Source of the DNA: an uncultured Lachnospiraceae bacterium
Lineage (GTDB): Bacteria; Bacillota; Clostridia; Lachnospirales; Lachnospiraceae
Reading direction: 5' to 3'
DNA: 64,000 nucleotides
Assembly (NCBI GenBank): GCA_910578645.1
Contig: CAJTQI010000003.1
Span: 285,178 to 349,177 of the forward strand
Every line of letters starts with the position of its first letter. Position 1 is the stretch's first letter. Position numbers and translations under genes: made by a program. Below are positions 52,122 through 61,409 of this stretch, one piece after another. The notes below the pieces were generated by a model, which had not been told where the DNA came from, made no database searches, and saw nothing but the letters and a program-made list of their open reading frames with translations.

Positions 52122-52193
52122 AACGGGAAATTGGGGATTTTACATTTTTAAATTTGTGCATGTACAATTTGTTTAGTGCGGCAGGTGCGGGAT

Positions 52194-52745
52194 ATGGAAA
52201 ATAATGGGGTAAATTTTGAAGAGGCTTTGGAGAATGGTTCTGAGGATAGTTTGCAGGGATTAAAATCATGGCTTTTTCGGGAGAATATACGGCTTGTTAC
52301 GGCGGCGAAGGAGCTGGAAGAATTGCAGGAGCAGTTCTTGAAAGAGAAGGAGCAGTTCCAGGATGAGATGAAACAGTTGAACCAGAAACTTTCATCGGAG
52401 CGCAAGCGGCTCAAAGAGGACAACCAGTTTTTTGAAAAAAAGATGGAGATTCTGCAGAGTGGCTTCAGCCAGTTGGATATCGACCGCAGAAGGCTTGACA
52501 AGGAATGGGCAAGGATTGCGGCGGAGAGAGAATTGTTGGGTGAGTGCGGCGTCTATGACGGCGGACGGGATGTGTCTGTCTTTTTTCAGGGTGTCACGAA
52601 TCCTCTTGCGCTTAAGAAGCGGTACAAAGATTTGATTAAAATCTTTCATCCGGACAACCTGGCGGGGGATAAAGAGATTATTCAGCGCATTAACAGGGAA
52701 TATGATAATTTAAAGAGGGAATATGAGGAATCCAGGCAGGCGTAG
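52194..52745 (+). CDS. Coiled-coil protein with C-terminal J-like domain
   Basis: About 183 residues from ATG 52,194 (a GTG at 52,176 is an alternative). A long coiled coil at about residues 25-100 (EELEELQEQFLKEKEQFQDE-type) is followed by VFFQGVTNPLALKKRYKDLI and KIFHPDN, then RINREYDNLKREYEESR. The HPD tripeptide is intact, so it may recruit DnaK. The membrane protein at 13,969-15,135 ends in a related module with HPN. Confidence 0.75.
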   Translation: MENNGVNFEEALENGSEDSLQGLKSWLFRENIRLVTAAKELEELQEQFLKEKEQFQDEMKQLNQKLSSERKRLKEDNQFFEKKMEILQSGFSQLDIDRRRLDKEWARIAAERELLGECGVYDGGRDVSVFFQGVTNPLALKKRYKDLIKIFHPDNLAGDKEIIQRINREYDNLKREYEESRQA

Positions 52746-52768
52746 CGCTAAGGATTTCTTGGACAAAT

Positions 52769-52799
52769 AAAAAGAGTTTGTCAGCGACAAACTCTTTTT
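52769..52799. terminator. Bidirectional terminator between J-like gene and rpmB
   Basis: AAAAAGAGTTTGTC (52,769-52,782) pairs perfectly with GACAAACTCTTTTT (52,786-52,799), loop AGC. Confidence 0.93.
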
Positions 52800-52822
52800 A
52801 TTTTCATATGCTTCATTTACTA

Positions 52823-53008
52823 TTATGCTCTTTCAACTTTGCCAGACCTTAAGCAGCGTGTGCACACATGTAATCTTTTATTAGCACCGTTCACTTTGCA
52901 CATAACCTTCTTAATATTAGAATGCCAGATTCTGTTAGATCTTCTATGAGAATGGCTTACGTTGTTACCGAAATGAGCGCCTTTACCACAAATATCACAT
53001 TTAGCCAT
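52823..53008 (-). CDS. rpmB: Ribosomal protein bL28, zinc-binding type
   Basis: The 61-residue protein starts MAKCDICGKGAHFGNNVSHS and ends with VCTRCLRSGKVERA; the two CxxC pairs make it the zinc-binding (C+) form. ATG 53,008 follows GGGAGGTG, so the longer open frame upstream is not used. A single-gene unit with its own promoter at 53,100-53,128. Confidence 0.96.
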   Translation of the reverse strand: MAKCDICGKGAHFGNNVSHSHRRSNRIWHSNIKKVMCKVNGANKRLHVCTRCLRSGKVERA

Positions 53009-53099
53009 CTTTGCACCTCCCAACGATACAATCAATCGATTCTTATTTTTGCTTTCGGGATAGAAACAGGTTCGCATCCATCACCCACACAACATTTGT

Positions 53100-53128
53100 A
53101 TAATATCAGAAAGTAAACAGAATTGCAA
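53100..53128 (-). promoter_or_regulatory. rpmB promoter
   Basis: Minus strand TTGCAA (53,128-53,123), 17-base spacer, TATTAT (53,105-53,100). Confidence 0.6.
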
Positions 53129-53239
53129 GCAAAAATTACATATTTTGGACATAAAATTTAATGCTATATTTTTTATTTCTTTTTTTGTTCAAACGGGTTA
53201 TAATATCAATGTATATTCAGAATAATAAGGAGGTAACTT

Positions 53240-53599
53240 ATGAAAGTTTCTTCAATGGACACACACATGGGAAATATTTCTATTGACCAGGAAGTCGTTG
53301 CGCAGTATGCCGGTACGGTAGCAATGGAATGTTTCGGTGTCGTCGGGATGGCTGGAATGAGCGTCAGGGACGGGCTTGTCAAATTACTCAGGAAGGAAAG
53401 CATGACCAGGGGCATCCAGGTGCTTCTTAACAATAATAAGCTCACGTTGAATTTTCATATTATTGTCTCCTATGGCGTGAGTATCCTTGCGGTGGCGGAT
53501 AATCTGATTGACAGTGTGAAATATAAAGTGGAAGAATTTACGGGAATTGAAGTGGAAAAAATAAACATCTTTGTAGAAGGTGTGAAAGTGATTGACTAA
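53240..53599 (+). CDS. Asp23/Gls24 family envelope stress protein
   Basis: The 119-residue protein has GNISIDQEVVAQYAGTVAME, CFGVVGMAGMSVRDG, FHIIVSYGVSILAVADNLID and VKYKVEEFTGIEVEKINIFV, the Asp23/YloU pattern. In Firmicutes yloU precedes yloV (fakA), exactly as here, with 16 bases between them. AAGGAGGTAAC precedes ATG 53,240. Confidence 0.92.
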   Translation: MKVSSMDTHMGNISIDQEVVAQYAGTVAMECFGVVGMAGMSVRDGLVKLLRKESMTRGIQVLLNNNKLTLNFHIIVSYGVSILAVADNLIDSVKYKVEEFTGIEVEKINIFVEGVKVID

Positions 53600-53614
53600 G
53601 GGAGGAACTGTGAG

Positions 53615-55309
53615 GTGGTTTCAAATACAATTGATGCCTGTATGATGGCGAAACTGTTCCTGGCGGGAGCAAAGAATCTTGAGAGTAAGAAAGAGTGGAT
53701 TAATGAGCTGAATGTATTTCCGGTGCCGGATGGCGACACCGGTACGAATATGACATTGACAATCATGTCTGCTGCGAGGGAGGTGGCCTCTCTTCACGAT
53801 ATGGGTGATGTGGATATGCAGTCTTTGTGTAAGGCGATTTCTTCCGGTTCCCTAAGGGGCGCCAGGGGAAATTCAGGTGTTATCCTGTCCCAGTTGTTCC
53901 GTGGATTTACGAAGGGTGTTAAAGAATACGACGAAATTACAATTCCCGTGCTCGCGTCAGCCTTTGAGAAGGCGGTGGAGACGGCATACAAGGCGGTCAT
54001 GAAACCGAAAGAGGGAACCATATTGACGGTTGCCAAGGGAGCCGCAATCAGGGCCAGGGAACTTGCGGACAATGGCGCGGAGGATATGGCTGATTTCCTG
54101 GCACAGATTATCGAGCGTGCGGACGAAGTTTTGGAGCAGACCCCCGAGATGCTTCCTGTGTTAAAACAGGCCGGTGTTGTCGACTCCGGCGGACAGGGAT
54201 TGATGCAGGTGTTAAAAGGGGCGTACGACGCCTATCTGGGTAAAGAGATTGACCTGACACTGAGTGATACGGCAGCTTCCTATATGGGAGGAAGGAGCGC
54301 GGGCGTCAATCTTGAGGCACAGGCGAATGCGGACATTAAATTCGGATATTGCACTGAGTTTATCATTATGTTGAACAAGGTGTTTAATATTAAGACAGAG
54401 ATGGATTTCAAGGCTTATCTGGAGTCTATCGGTGATTCTATCGTGGTGGTAGCCGATGAGGACGTGGTAAAGGTACATGTACATACCAACGACCCGGGGC
54501 TTGCTATCCAGAAGGCATTAAAATATGGCGCGCTTTCCAATATGAAAATCGACAACATGCGCTTAGAGCATCAGGAGAAGCTCTTTAAGCAGTCCCAGAA
54601 AGAGGAGCAGGCTGCGAAAGACGCCGTGGCGGTACAGGATGAACCAAAAAAGGATGTGGGCTTTATTGCGGTATCTGTAGGTGAAGGAATTAATGAGATT
54701 TTTAAGGGCCTGGGAGTGGATTACATTATCGAGGGCGGCCAGACGATGAATCCCAGTACGGAAGATATGTTAAACGCCGTCGAGCAGGTCAATGCGGACA
54801 GTATCTTTATTCTGCCTAACAATAAGAATATTATTCTGGCCGCTAACCAGGCACAGTCCCTTGTGCGGGATAAGAAGATTGTGGTTATCCCTACGAGGAC
54901 AGTCCCCCAGGGAATCACGGCGATTATCAATTATGTGCCCGACATGACGGTGGAAGAGAATGCTGATACGATGATTCAGGAAATTACCCATGTGGCCACC
55001 GGTCAGGTTACCTATGCTGTCAGGGACACAAGCATTGATGGCAAGGAGATAAAACAGGGCGATTTTATGGGAATCGGTGACTCGGGTATTCTTTCGGTAG
55101 GAACGGCTATATCGGATGTAACGATGGATATGATTGGCGAGATGATATCTGAGGAGATGGAGCTCATCAGTATCTATTACGGTTGCGAGATTACGGAAGA
55201 AGATGCGGAAAACTTGCGGGTGCGCGTGGAGAATGCATATCCTTCCTGTGATGTTGAATTACAGTATGGCGGTCAGCCAATCTATTATTATATTGTATCG
55301 GCAGAATAG
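53615..55309 (+). CDS. fakA: Fatty acid kinase catalytic subunit FakA-like (DAK2/YloV)
   Basis: The 564-residue protein starts at GTG 53,615 after GGGAGGAAC. The N-terminal DhaL domain carries the ATP/Mg motif FPVPDGDTGTNMTLTI and SLRGARGNSGVILSQLFRGF. Middle and C-terminal YloV domains follow (FGYCTEFIIMLNKVFNIKTE, VHVHTNDPGLAIQKALKYGA, GGQTMNPSTEDMLNAVEQVN). It phosphorylates fatty acids carried by a DegV/FakB protein; a DegV gene lies at 57,552. A strong terminator follows. Confidence 0.93.
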   Translation: MVSNTIDACMMAKLFLAGAKNLESKKEWINELNVFPVPDGDTGTNMTLTIMSAAREVASLHDMGDVDMQSLCKAISSGSLRGARGNSGVILSQLFRGFTKGVKEYDEITIPVLASAFEKAVETAYKAVMKPKEGTILTVAKGAAIRARELADNGAEDMADFLAQIIERADEVLEQTPEMLPVLKQAGVVDSGGQGLMQVLKGAYDAYLGKEIDLTLSDTAASYMGGRSAGVNLEAQANADIKFGYCTEFIIMLNKVFNIKTEMDFKAYLESIGDSIVVVADEDVVKVHVHTNDPGLAIQKALKYGALSNMKIDNMRLEHQEKLFKQSQKEEQAAKDAVAVQDEPKKDVGFIAVSVGEGINEIFKGLGVDYIIEGGQTMNPSTEDMLNAVEQVNADSIFILPNNKNIILAANQAQSLVRDKKIVVIPTRTVPQGITAIINYVPDMTVEENADTMIQEITHVATGQVTYAVRDTSIDGKEIKQGDFMGIGDSGILSVGTAISDVTMDMIGEMISEEMELISIYYGCEITEEDAENLRVRVENAYPSCDVELQYGGQPIYYYIVSAE

Positions 55310-55313
55310 GCCG

Positions 55314-55361
55314 AAAAATCCCTGGCAATTATTGAGCTTGTGTTATTGCCAGGGATTTTTT
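55314..55361 (+). terminator. Terminator between fakA and recG
   Basis: AAAAATCCCTGGCAAT (55,314-55,329) pairs perfectly with ATTGCCAGGGATTTTT (55,345-55,360), giving a 16-bp stem and T run. recG must depend on read-through or a promoter not seen. Confidence 0.93.
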
Positions 55362-55374
55362 GAGAGGGGAATCT

Positions 55375-57429
55375 ATGGAAATCACTGCGCTTAAGGGCGT
55401 CGGGGAGAAGACGGCTGGATTATTTGGTAAATTGCATATCTCGACGGCGGAAGAACTGGTGCATTATTATCCAAGGGATTATGATTATTTCACTGTGCCA
55501 ACGGTCTTGGAGGAGGCAGATTTGGAAGGGGTAGTTGCCGTCTTGGGGCGTATCCGCGGCAATATCGCTACCAGGCATGTGCGGGGATTAAGCATAACGT
55601 CTTTTGAAGTTTCCTGTGCGGGCGGCAGCATACTACACATGACTTATTTCAATATGCCTTATTTAAAGAACAGCTTGAAAAGGGATGTGCAGTATATTTT
55701 CCGGGGCAGTTTACAGAAAAAGGGCAATCGCTATGTGATGGAGCAGGCGAAGACATACAAGCCGGAAGAATATGGGAAACTTGCGGGATGTATGATGCCC
55801 ATGTATCCGACGACGAAGGGGCTTAGTAACAATACCATCACGAAGGCGGTAAAGCAGGCTATTGGGGTGGTTGACCTTTCTGCCGATTACCTTCCAGCCC
55901 ACATACGAGATAACGAGGGGTTTGTCACAAGAAGAGAGGCTATCTGTCAAATACATTTTCCGGACAGCAAGGAGACACTGGTTAAGGCCAGGGAACGGAT
56001 GGTGTTTGATGAGTTTCTACTTTTTATATTAATGGTGCGCAGAATGCGGGATGCCAACCAGAAGACAGTCAACCAATATCCGATGATTGAGGTGGCGGAG
56101 ACGAAACGGCTTATAGAGACACTTCCATATCGCCTGACCAAAGCTCAGCAGAAGGTATGGAAAGAGATTTGCACCGACTTGTCCTCTGACCATGCCATGA
56201 ACCGGCTAATCCAGGGGGACGTAGGCTCTGGCAAGACGATTCTTGCCTTTTTATCTTTGATAATGTGTGTGGCCAATGGTTATCAGTCAGCTATGATGGC
56301 GCCTACGGAGGTGTTGGCGGCACAACACTATGAGGCATTACTGCAATTACAGAAACAGTATGGATTGGATATCCGTCCCGTTCTTTTGACCGGTTCTGTC
56401 TCTGCCAGGGAAAAACGGGAAATCTACAGACAGATTGAGAGTGGGGAGGCGAATGTGATACTGGGTACACACGCGCTGATACAAGAACGTGTGGCGTACC
56501 GTAATCTTGCCCTTGTGGTTACGGACGAACAGCACCGTTTCGGTGTGAAGCAGCGTGAAAGTCTTGCACATAAAGGGAATCAGGTACATGTGCTTGTGAT
56601 GAGCGCCACACCGATTCCCAGGACGTTAGCAATCATCCTTTATGGTGACCTGCATATATCTGTGTTGGATGAACTTCCGGCTAACCGTTTACCTATCAAG
56701 AACTGCGTGGTGGATACATCTTACAGGGAGACAGCGTATCGGTTTATCGAGAAGGAAGTGGCGTTGGGACATCAGGTATATATCATCTGTCCTATGGTGG
56801 AAGAGGGGGAGACGGATGAACTGGAAAATGTAATCTCTTACACGGCGAAATTGAAAAGTGTGTTGGATGCCTCCATCCAAATTGCATCCCTTCATGGCAG
56901 GATGAAGCCGGCACAGAAGAATCAGGTGATGGAAGCTTTTGCCGCCCGTCAGATAGATGTCTTGGTATCTACCACCGTCATCGAGGTGGGTATCAACGTT
57001 CCCAATGCCACGGTGATGATGGTGGAGAATGCGGAGCGTTTCGGTTTGGCGCAGCTCCACCAGTTAAGAGGACGGGTGGGGCGCGGGGAGGCGCAGTCAT
57101 ATTGTATTTTTGTCAGTAAATCCCAGAGACAAGAGACCATGTCCAGACTTAAAATTCTAAACGAGTCTAATGATGGGTTCTATATCGCTTCCCAGGATTT
57201 GAAACTGCGTGGTCCGGGCGATATGTTCGGCATCAGGCAGAGTGGGGATTTACATTTTGCGCTGGGCGATATTTACCAGGATGCGGCGATTTTGCAGCGT
57301 GCCAGCGAATGGGCGGAACAGATTCTTGGGTCGCCAGAGGCGTTGGCAGGAGAGGAATATTGTTTGTTGTTGCGGCAATTGGACGATATGATGGCCCTGG
57401 ATGGTGCGGGGAGTGTAATTGCCTTATAA
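55375..57429 (+). CDS. recG: ATP-dependent DNA helicase RecG
   Basis: About 684 residues from ATG 55,375, which follows GAGAGGGGA. The wedge domain at the N-terminus (LKGVGEKTAGLFGKLHISTA, YYPRDYDYF) is followed by helicase motifs: Walker A IQGDVGSGKTILAF, MAPTEVLAAQHYEALLQLQK, VVTDEQHRFGVKQRESL, SATPIPRTLA, VSTTVIEVGINVPNATVMMV and QLHQLRGRVGRGEAQSYC. It remodels stalled forks and junctions. It is complete in length for the family. Confidence 0.96.
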   Translation: MEITALKGVGEKTAGLFGKLHISTAEELVHYYPRDYDYFTVPTVLEEADLEGVVAVLGRIRGNIATRHVRGLSITSFEVSCAGGSILHMTYFNMPYLKNSLKRDVQYIFRGSLQKKGNRYVMEQAKTYKPEEYGKLAGCMMPMYPTTKGLSNNTITKAVKQAIGVVDLSADYLPAHIRDNEGFVTRREAICQIHFPDSKETLVKARERMVFDEFLLFILMVRRMRDANQKTVNQYPMIEVAETKRLIETLPYRLTKAQQKVWKEICTDLSSDHAMNRLIQGDVGSGKTILAFLSLIMCVANGYQSAMMAPTEVLAAQHYEALLQLQKQYGLDIRPVLLTGSVSAREKREIYRQIESGEANVILGTHALIQERVAYRNLALVVTDEQHRFGVKQRESLAHKGNQVHVLVMSATPIPRTLAIILYGDLHISVLDELPANRLPIKNCVVDTSYRETAYRFIEKEVALGHQVYIICPMVEEGETDELENVISYTAKLKSVLDASIQIASLHGRMKPAQKNQVMEAFAARQIDVLVSTTVIEVGINVPNATVMMVENAERFGLAQLHQLRGRVGRGEAQSYCIFVSKSQRQETMSRLKILNESNDGFYIASQDLKLRGPGDMFGIRQSGDLHFALGDIYQDAAILQRASEWAEQILGSPEALAGEEYCLLLRQLDDMMALDGAGSVIAL

Positions 57430-57551
57430 GATTTAATTGTAAAGGCATCGTCGGCGGTATGGCCAGGAATTTGAGGTTGACTTTGGGACTATCTATCAGT
57501 AATATGGATAATAGATGTATTTTTGGAAGATAGGGAGATGTGGAAGAGACT

Positions 57552-58418
57552 ATGGAGAAGAAAATTGCAATCGTCACTGACAGTAACAGCGGCATTACCC
57601 AATCACAGGCGAAGGAATTAGGGATATATGTGCTCCCTATGCCTTTTATGATTAATGATGAGACTTTTTTTGAAGATATTACACTGACACAGGATGAGTT
57701 TTACCGTCGTTTGGCGGAAGGAGCGGATGTGATTACCAGTCAGCCCACGCCGGATTCTGTGATGAAATTGTGGGAGAAGTTACTGGGGGAATATGACGAG
57801 ATAGTGCATATTCCGATGTCAAGCGGGCTGAGCGGTTCCTGCCAGAGCGCGGACATGTTGGCACAAGATTACGACGGCAGAGTGGCCGTTGTCAATAACC
57901 AGAGAATCTCCGTCACCCAGAGACAGTCGGCCATGGATGCGCTTGAGCTGGCAAAACGGGGTATGGATGCGGGACAGATTAAGGATTTCTTAGAACAGGA
58001 TAAATTTAACTCCAGTATTTATATTATGCTGGACACTTTGTACTATTTGAAGAAGGGCGGCAGAATTACACCAGCAGCGGCGGCCCTTGGCACAATCTTA
58101 AGGCTTAAGCCTGTACTGCAGATTCAGGGTGAAAAATTGGATGCGTTCGCCAAGGCGCGGACTGTGTCGCAGGGGAAGTCGATTATGATTAACGCTATAC
58201 GAAACGATATGGAAAAGCGTTTTGGCGGCGTGTCGGATGACAATATCTGGTTGCAGGTAGCCTATACGTATGATTTGGCTGCAGCGAACCAGTTTAAGGA
58301 GGAGGTACAGGCGCAGTTCCCGGGCATCGGGATTCATATGGACCCGTTATCCTTAAGTGTTGCATGTCATATCGGCCCAGGTGCACTGGCGGTTGCATGC
58401 TGCAAGAAAATACGTTGA
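57552..58418 (+). CDS. DegV family fatty-acid-binding protein
   Basis: About 288 residues from ATG 57,552 (a GTG at 57,540 is possible). It has KIAIVTDSNSGITQSQAKEL, ADVITSQPTPDSVMKLWEKL, HIPMSSGLSGSCQSADMLAQ and LYYLKKGGRITPAAAALGTI, the DegV/FakB fold with the fatty-acid pocket. It probably presents fatty acids to the FakA-like kinase encoded at 53,615. Confidence 0.93.
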   Translation: MEKKIAIVTDSNSGITQSQAKELGIYVLPMPFMINDETFFEDITLTQDEFYRRLAEGADVITSQPTPDSVMKLWEKLLGEYDEIVHIPMSSGLSGSCQSADMLAQDYDGRVAVVNNQRISVTQRQSAMDALELAKRGMDAGQIKDFLEQDKFNSSIYIMLDTLYYLKKGGRITPAAAALGTILRLKPVLQIQGEKLDAFAKARTVSQGKSIMINAIRNDMEKRFGGVSDDNIWLQVAYTYDLAAANQFKEEVQAQFPGIGIHMDPLSLSVACHIGPGALAVACCKKIR

Positions 58419-58662
58419 TAAGATGGAAAGAATCAAGAAATAGAATGCGGTGTAATGTTACGGAAAATGATTAGTTGCTCTGGGGTATGGTTATATATTT
58501 ATGCCTTGGCGCAACTTCCTTTTCGTTTACGACTTATATCAAACGTCATGATTCGGTCAGTTGCAACTTTCTATTTAAATAGGTGAGATTATTTCACTGT
58601 CTGAACAAGTTCAGGCGCAAATTTGTACCTGCGGCCCAAGGTTCGCAGGTTGAAAGAAAGGC

Positions 58663-58854
58663 ATGGTTATTATTATGACAAAATATGCTTCTACAAACGA
58701 CGATATAGAACTTGCCTTACAGAAAGAATATATGGATAAGGCGGCTTTCTATGTGTCAGAATTGGCAAGACAGCTTGGGCGTAAGCCTCTTTGCTGCGTC
58801 ACCACTTTCGGCTGTCAAATGAATACCGAACACGAGATTGAAAAAGCCGCTTAA
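58663..58854 (+). pseudogene. miaB: tRNA methylthiotransferase MiaB, 5' fragment cut by prophage
   Basis: The frame begins MTKYASTNDDIELALQ or with an ATG 12 bases earlier, and continues LGRKPLCCVTTFGCQMN, the MiaB N-terminus with the first cluster-binding Cys (GCQMN). Normally about 430 more residues follow, starting (A/E)xDSEKL; here the sequence becomes TEHEIEKAA and stops at TAA 58,852. The remainder should lie beyond the right end of the prophage, outside the window. MiaB adds the methylthio group to i6A37 of tRNAs. Confidence 0.88.
58805..58830. other. Prophage/chromosome junction in miaB (att site)
   Basis: MiaB similarity ends after CQMN (58,811-58,822). The exchange point lies near CTTTCGGCTGTCAAATGAA. 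The core cannot be set without the right junction. Confidence 0.7.
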
Positions 58855-58868
58855 ACGCGGCTTTTTGT
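58841..58868. terminator. Terminator at the prophage end
   Basis: AAAAAGCCGC (58,841-58,850) pairs with GCGGCTTTTT (58,857-58,866), loop TTAAAC containing the truncated miaB stop. It ends the recombinase transcript on one strand and the broken miaB on the other. Confidence 0.85.
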
Positions 58869-58940
58869 TTAGGGTAGAAATATAAGGGGAGAGGGTTAAA
58901 ACGGGCAGGACGGGGCGCAGGAGAGCGCAGACGGGGCATT

Positions 58941-60689
58941 TTACACGGTGGATTCGTCCTGATAGATAAAGCGGTTACGAAGTCCGTTCTTGAATACAAT
59001 TTCGACGGGATCCCCGTCCTTTACCGTGATATGATCCACAATCATATTGACGAAATTCTTCAGGACGAGGGCGTCAACGGACGCGGCAAAGTCTGAATAG
59101 ACAATATGATCCGCGCCTTGCAGACGGTAGGACAAAAGGAACGACGAAGCGGAGTTCACAAACGACAGTTCCGCCGCCGCAGAATACGATTCATCGGTCA
59201 GGGCGTCGGCGATCTTGTTATTGATCCGTGTCAGTTGTTCCGTAAGTTCGGAACGGGTGGAAAGATATTCCGCTTCAGACATGGCGTCATCATCGAATAG
59301 ATACGCCTTTTTCAGACGGTCGAGGGCGCGGGACAGTCTGGCGGCTTCTGTCCGAAGTCCTGACAGTTCCGGCGCGTTCTTTTTATCGGAATCAGGCGGA
59401 GCGGGAATATATGTCACGCCGGAGCCGGGCGCAATCGTTCCACGGATCGCCTGATAAATAATATCCAGATCGGACGGATCAATGTAGCGGATCCGCGAAA
59501 ATTCGTCCCCGGATAACAATATCCGTTCCAGATCGGCGGGCGTTCCTATTTTGGCGCGGCTTTTTGTCGCCTGAACCAGATTCCGAACATAATTGAAAAA
59601 GAACGCCCCGATAATGACGTCAGACGCCCCGGACGCGTCACAAGCGCGGTATGTACGCCGGGACGTACAAACATATAATGACGGCTGAAAACCGTTCAGA
59701 CGCTTTTTATCAAGGCGGCTAACCTGAAACGACGCGCCGCAGTAGGAACATTTCAGGATTCCGCCCGTGAATACATGGACGTGTTTCTTTATGTGCGCGT
59801 TTTGGGGCGTCCGGGATTTTGCGCCGTTTTCTTTTATAACAGCGTTCACGCGATCCCAAAGATCAGGATCCACAAGCGGAGGAAACACGCCGGGCAGATA
59901 GACAACTTCGTTTTCCGGTTTTTTCGTTCCACGCGCGGATCCGCGATAGTTATATCTATAATCGCCTTTATTCATGGGATTTTTTAAGAAATTAAGGATC
60001 GTTGTCGTCGTCCATTTCCCGCCGCGCTTCGTCTGGATATCATTATCATAACAATAATCGCGGACTTTTGCCGTCGAATGTGTTTCATCATACACACGAT
60101 AGAGCGTCCGCGCCTTTTCCAGTTCGACGGGATCGTGTTCCGGGAATTCCGTTTCAGGGTTCCATTTCCACCCGAACGGCATACGCGCCCCGTTCCATTT
60201 CCCGGACATGGCGCGGTCAATCATTACGCCGATGACACGTTCAGACGTCAGTTTCCGTTCCAGTTCCGCAAAAACAAGAATGATTTTCAGGACGGCTTCG
60301 CCGATCGCCGACGAAGTGTCAAACTGTTCATTTAAGGATATGAACGTAACACGATATTTTTTGAATTCGTCATACATAACGGAAAAGTCAACAAGATTCC
60401 GGGATATACGGTCGATCTTATAAACGACGACGTGGGATATTTCCCCGGCGCGGATCTTTTTCATCATGCGGAGGAACGCCGGGCGGTCGGTATTTTTGCC
60501 GGATTTTCCGGCGTCCTCAAACAGTTCCGTCTTTTCGGCGTGTAAGATATGCTTACAATATGCCGACAGTTCTTTCTTCTGGAACGGCAGGGAATCCTTG
60601 TCGATCTGATATCCGGTTGAAACACGGGTATAAAGAGCGACGATTTTTTCGGCGTCTGCTGCCGATCCTGATTTTTTTACATAAGCCAT
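58941..60689 (-). CDS. Large serine recombinase (prophage integrase)
   Basis: About 582 residues from ATG 60,689, chosen for AGAGGTG just upstream. The catalytic domain has IVALYTRVSTGYQIDKDSL with Ser24 as nucleophile and VVVYKIDRISRNLVDFSVMY. The recombinase domain follows (MPFGWKWNPETEFPEHDPVE), then a zinc ribbon CSYCGASFQ...CTSRR, and a coiled coil near residues 445-500. It would integrate the phage by attP x attB recombination; the gene end lies about 110 bases from the miaB junction. It is only distantly similar to the ICE recombinase at 18,249. Confidence 0.95.
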   Translation of the reverse strand: MAYVKKSGSAADAEKIVALYTRVSTGYQIDKDSLPFQKKELSAYCKHILHAEKTELFEDAGKSGKNTDRPAFLRMMKKIRAGEISHVVVYKIDRISRNLVDFSVMYDEFKKYRVTFISLNEQFDTSSAIGEAVLKIILVFAELERKLTSERVIGVMIDRAMSGKWNGARMPFGWKWNPETEFPEHDPVELEKARTLYRVYDETHSTAKVRDYCYDNDIQTKRGGKWTTTTILNFLKNPMNKGDYRYNYRGSARGTKKPENEVVYLPGVFPPLVDPDLWDRVNAVIKENGAKSRTPQNAHIKKHVHVFTGGILKCSYCGASFQVSRLDKKRLNGFQPSLYVCTSRRTYRACDASGASDVIIGAFFFNYVRNLVQATKSRAKIGTPADLERILLSGDEFSRIRYIDPSDLDIIYQAIRGTIAPGSGVTYIPAPPDSDKKNAPELSGLRTEAARLSRALDRLKKAYLFDDDAMSEAEYLSTRSELTEQLTRINNKIADALTDESYSAAAELSFVNSASSFLLSYRLQGADHIVYSDFAASVDALVLKNFVNMIVDHITVKDGDPVEIVFKNGLRNRFIYQDESTV

Positions 60690-60734
60690 AAGAACACCTC
60701 TTAAAAATGGGCGTAAAAAAATAAGCCCTTTCAA

Positions 60735-60757
60735 AATGCGGGGGCTTATGCTATAAT
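60735..60757 (+). promoter_or_regulatory. Extended -10 promoter between recombinase and repressor
   Basis: TGCTATAAT (60,749-60,757) is an extended -10 element; the -35 at 17 bases is poor (TTTCAA). It directs transcription rightward, against the recombinase and repressor genes. Confidence 0.5.
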
Positions 60758-60763
60758 AACGCT

Positions 60764-60857
60764 TGTCGAGGGCGTTATCATAGCGCAGCCCTACGGGGTT
60801 GACGGGTAACAATCTATCTAAAACGCTTCGCGGTTGCCGCCGTGGGGCGTTTTATTT
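60764..60857 (+). ncRNA. Candidate ~95-nt RNA antisense to the recombinase leader region
   Basis: The transcript from the extended -10 promoter would end at a terminator: AAAACGC (60,820-60,826) / GCGTTTT (60,847-60,853) with inner GCGG/CCGC, then TATTTTC. It contains no ORF of note. It lies in the repressor-recombinase gap on the opposite strand, so it could control recombinase expression. Confidence 0.45.
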
Positions 60858-60892
60858 TCTGAAATCATATTCAATAATTTTCCCATTCTGTT

Positions 60893-61267
60893 TTATCCGA
60901 CGTTTTTGTTTTCTTTTTTCGTTTCCATTACTTGATCCGCATTAACAGCCCGCAAGGCAAGAGTTTTATCCAGATCGTCAGCGGTTCGGTAACATTTAAC
61001 GAGAATTTCTTCTTCTGGTGTAATATGTAAATCTTTCTTTTTGGGATTATAGTATTCTATTTCGGTTACTTCATCCCTTGCCATACTATCCATAGTCACG
61101 CCGAAAAAATCACAAAGTTTCTTGAATGTTGATAGTTTAATATTGTTATAGCTTTGCTTATAAAATCCGTCAATAGTACTATATGGTATACCGGATTGAT
61201 CAGAAAGTCGTTTTTTATTAAGACTATTCTTTTTCATTAAAAAATCTAGCTTTTCAAGAAAAGTCAA
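60893..61267 (-). CDS. XRE-family phage repressor
   Basis: The HTH reads FLMKKNSLNKKRLSDQSGIP, YSTIDGFYKQSYNNIKLSTF and KLCDFFGVTMDSMA. A TTG start at 61,267 is most likely: it gives a normal family N-terminus (LTFLEKLDFLMKK) and follows AAAGGGGGTG. An ATG at 61,288 is an alternative. It is divergent from the early genes and separated from them by a long palindrome, and is therefore the likely lysogeny repressor. Confidence 0.8.
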   Translation of the reverse strand: MTFLEKLDFLMKKNSLNKKRLSDQSGIPYSTIDGFYKQSYNNIKLSTFKKLCDFFGVTMDSMARDEVTEIEYYNPKKKDLHITPEEEILVKCYRTADDLDKTLALRAVNADQVMETKKENKNVG

Positions 61268-61409
61268 ATTACACACACCCCCTTTCATGGTTACATTGTA
61301 AAGTAAATAAAATTCCGTGTCAAGAAAAAAATTACGGTACAACAAAAATATATAAAAAAGAATAAGCAAGTCATAACGCAATAAATCACGGTACAAAGTA
61401 AAATATTAC

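Noticed and set aside
58600..58660. tRNA-like hairpin CCTGCG...CGCAGG with GGTTCGCAGG
   Set aside because: No cloverleaf or acceptor stem can be built around it.
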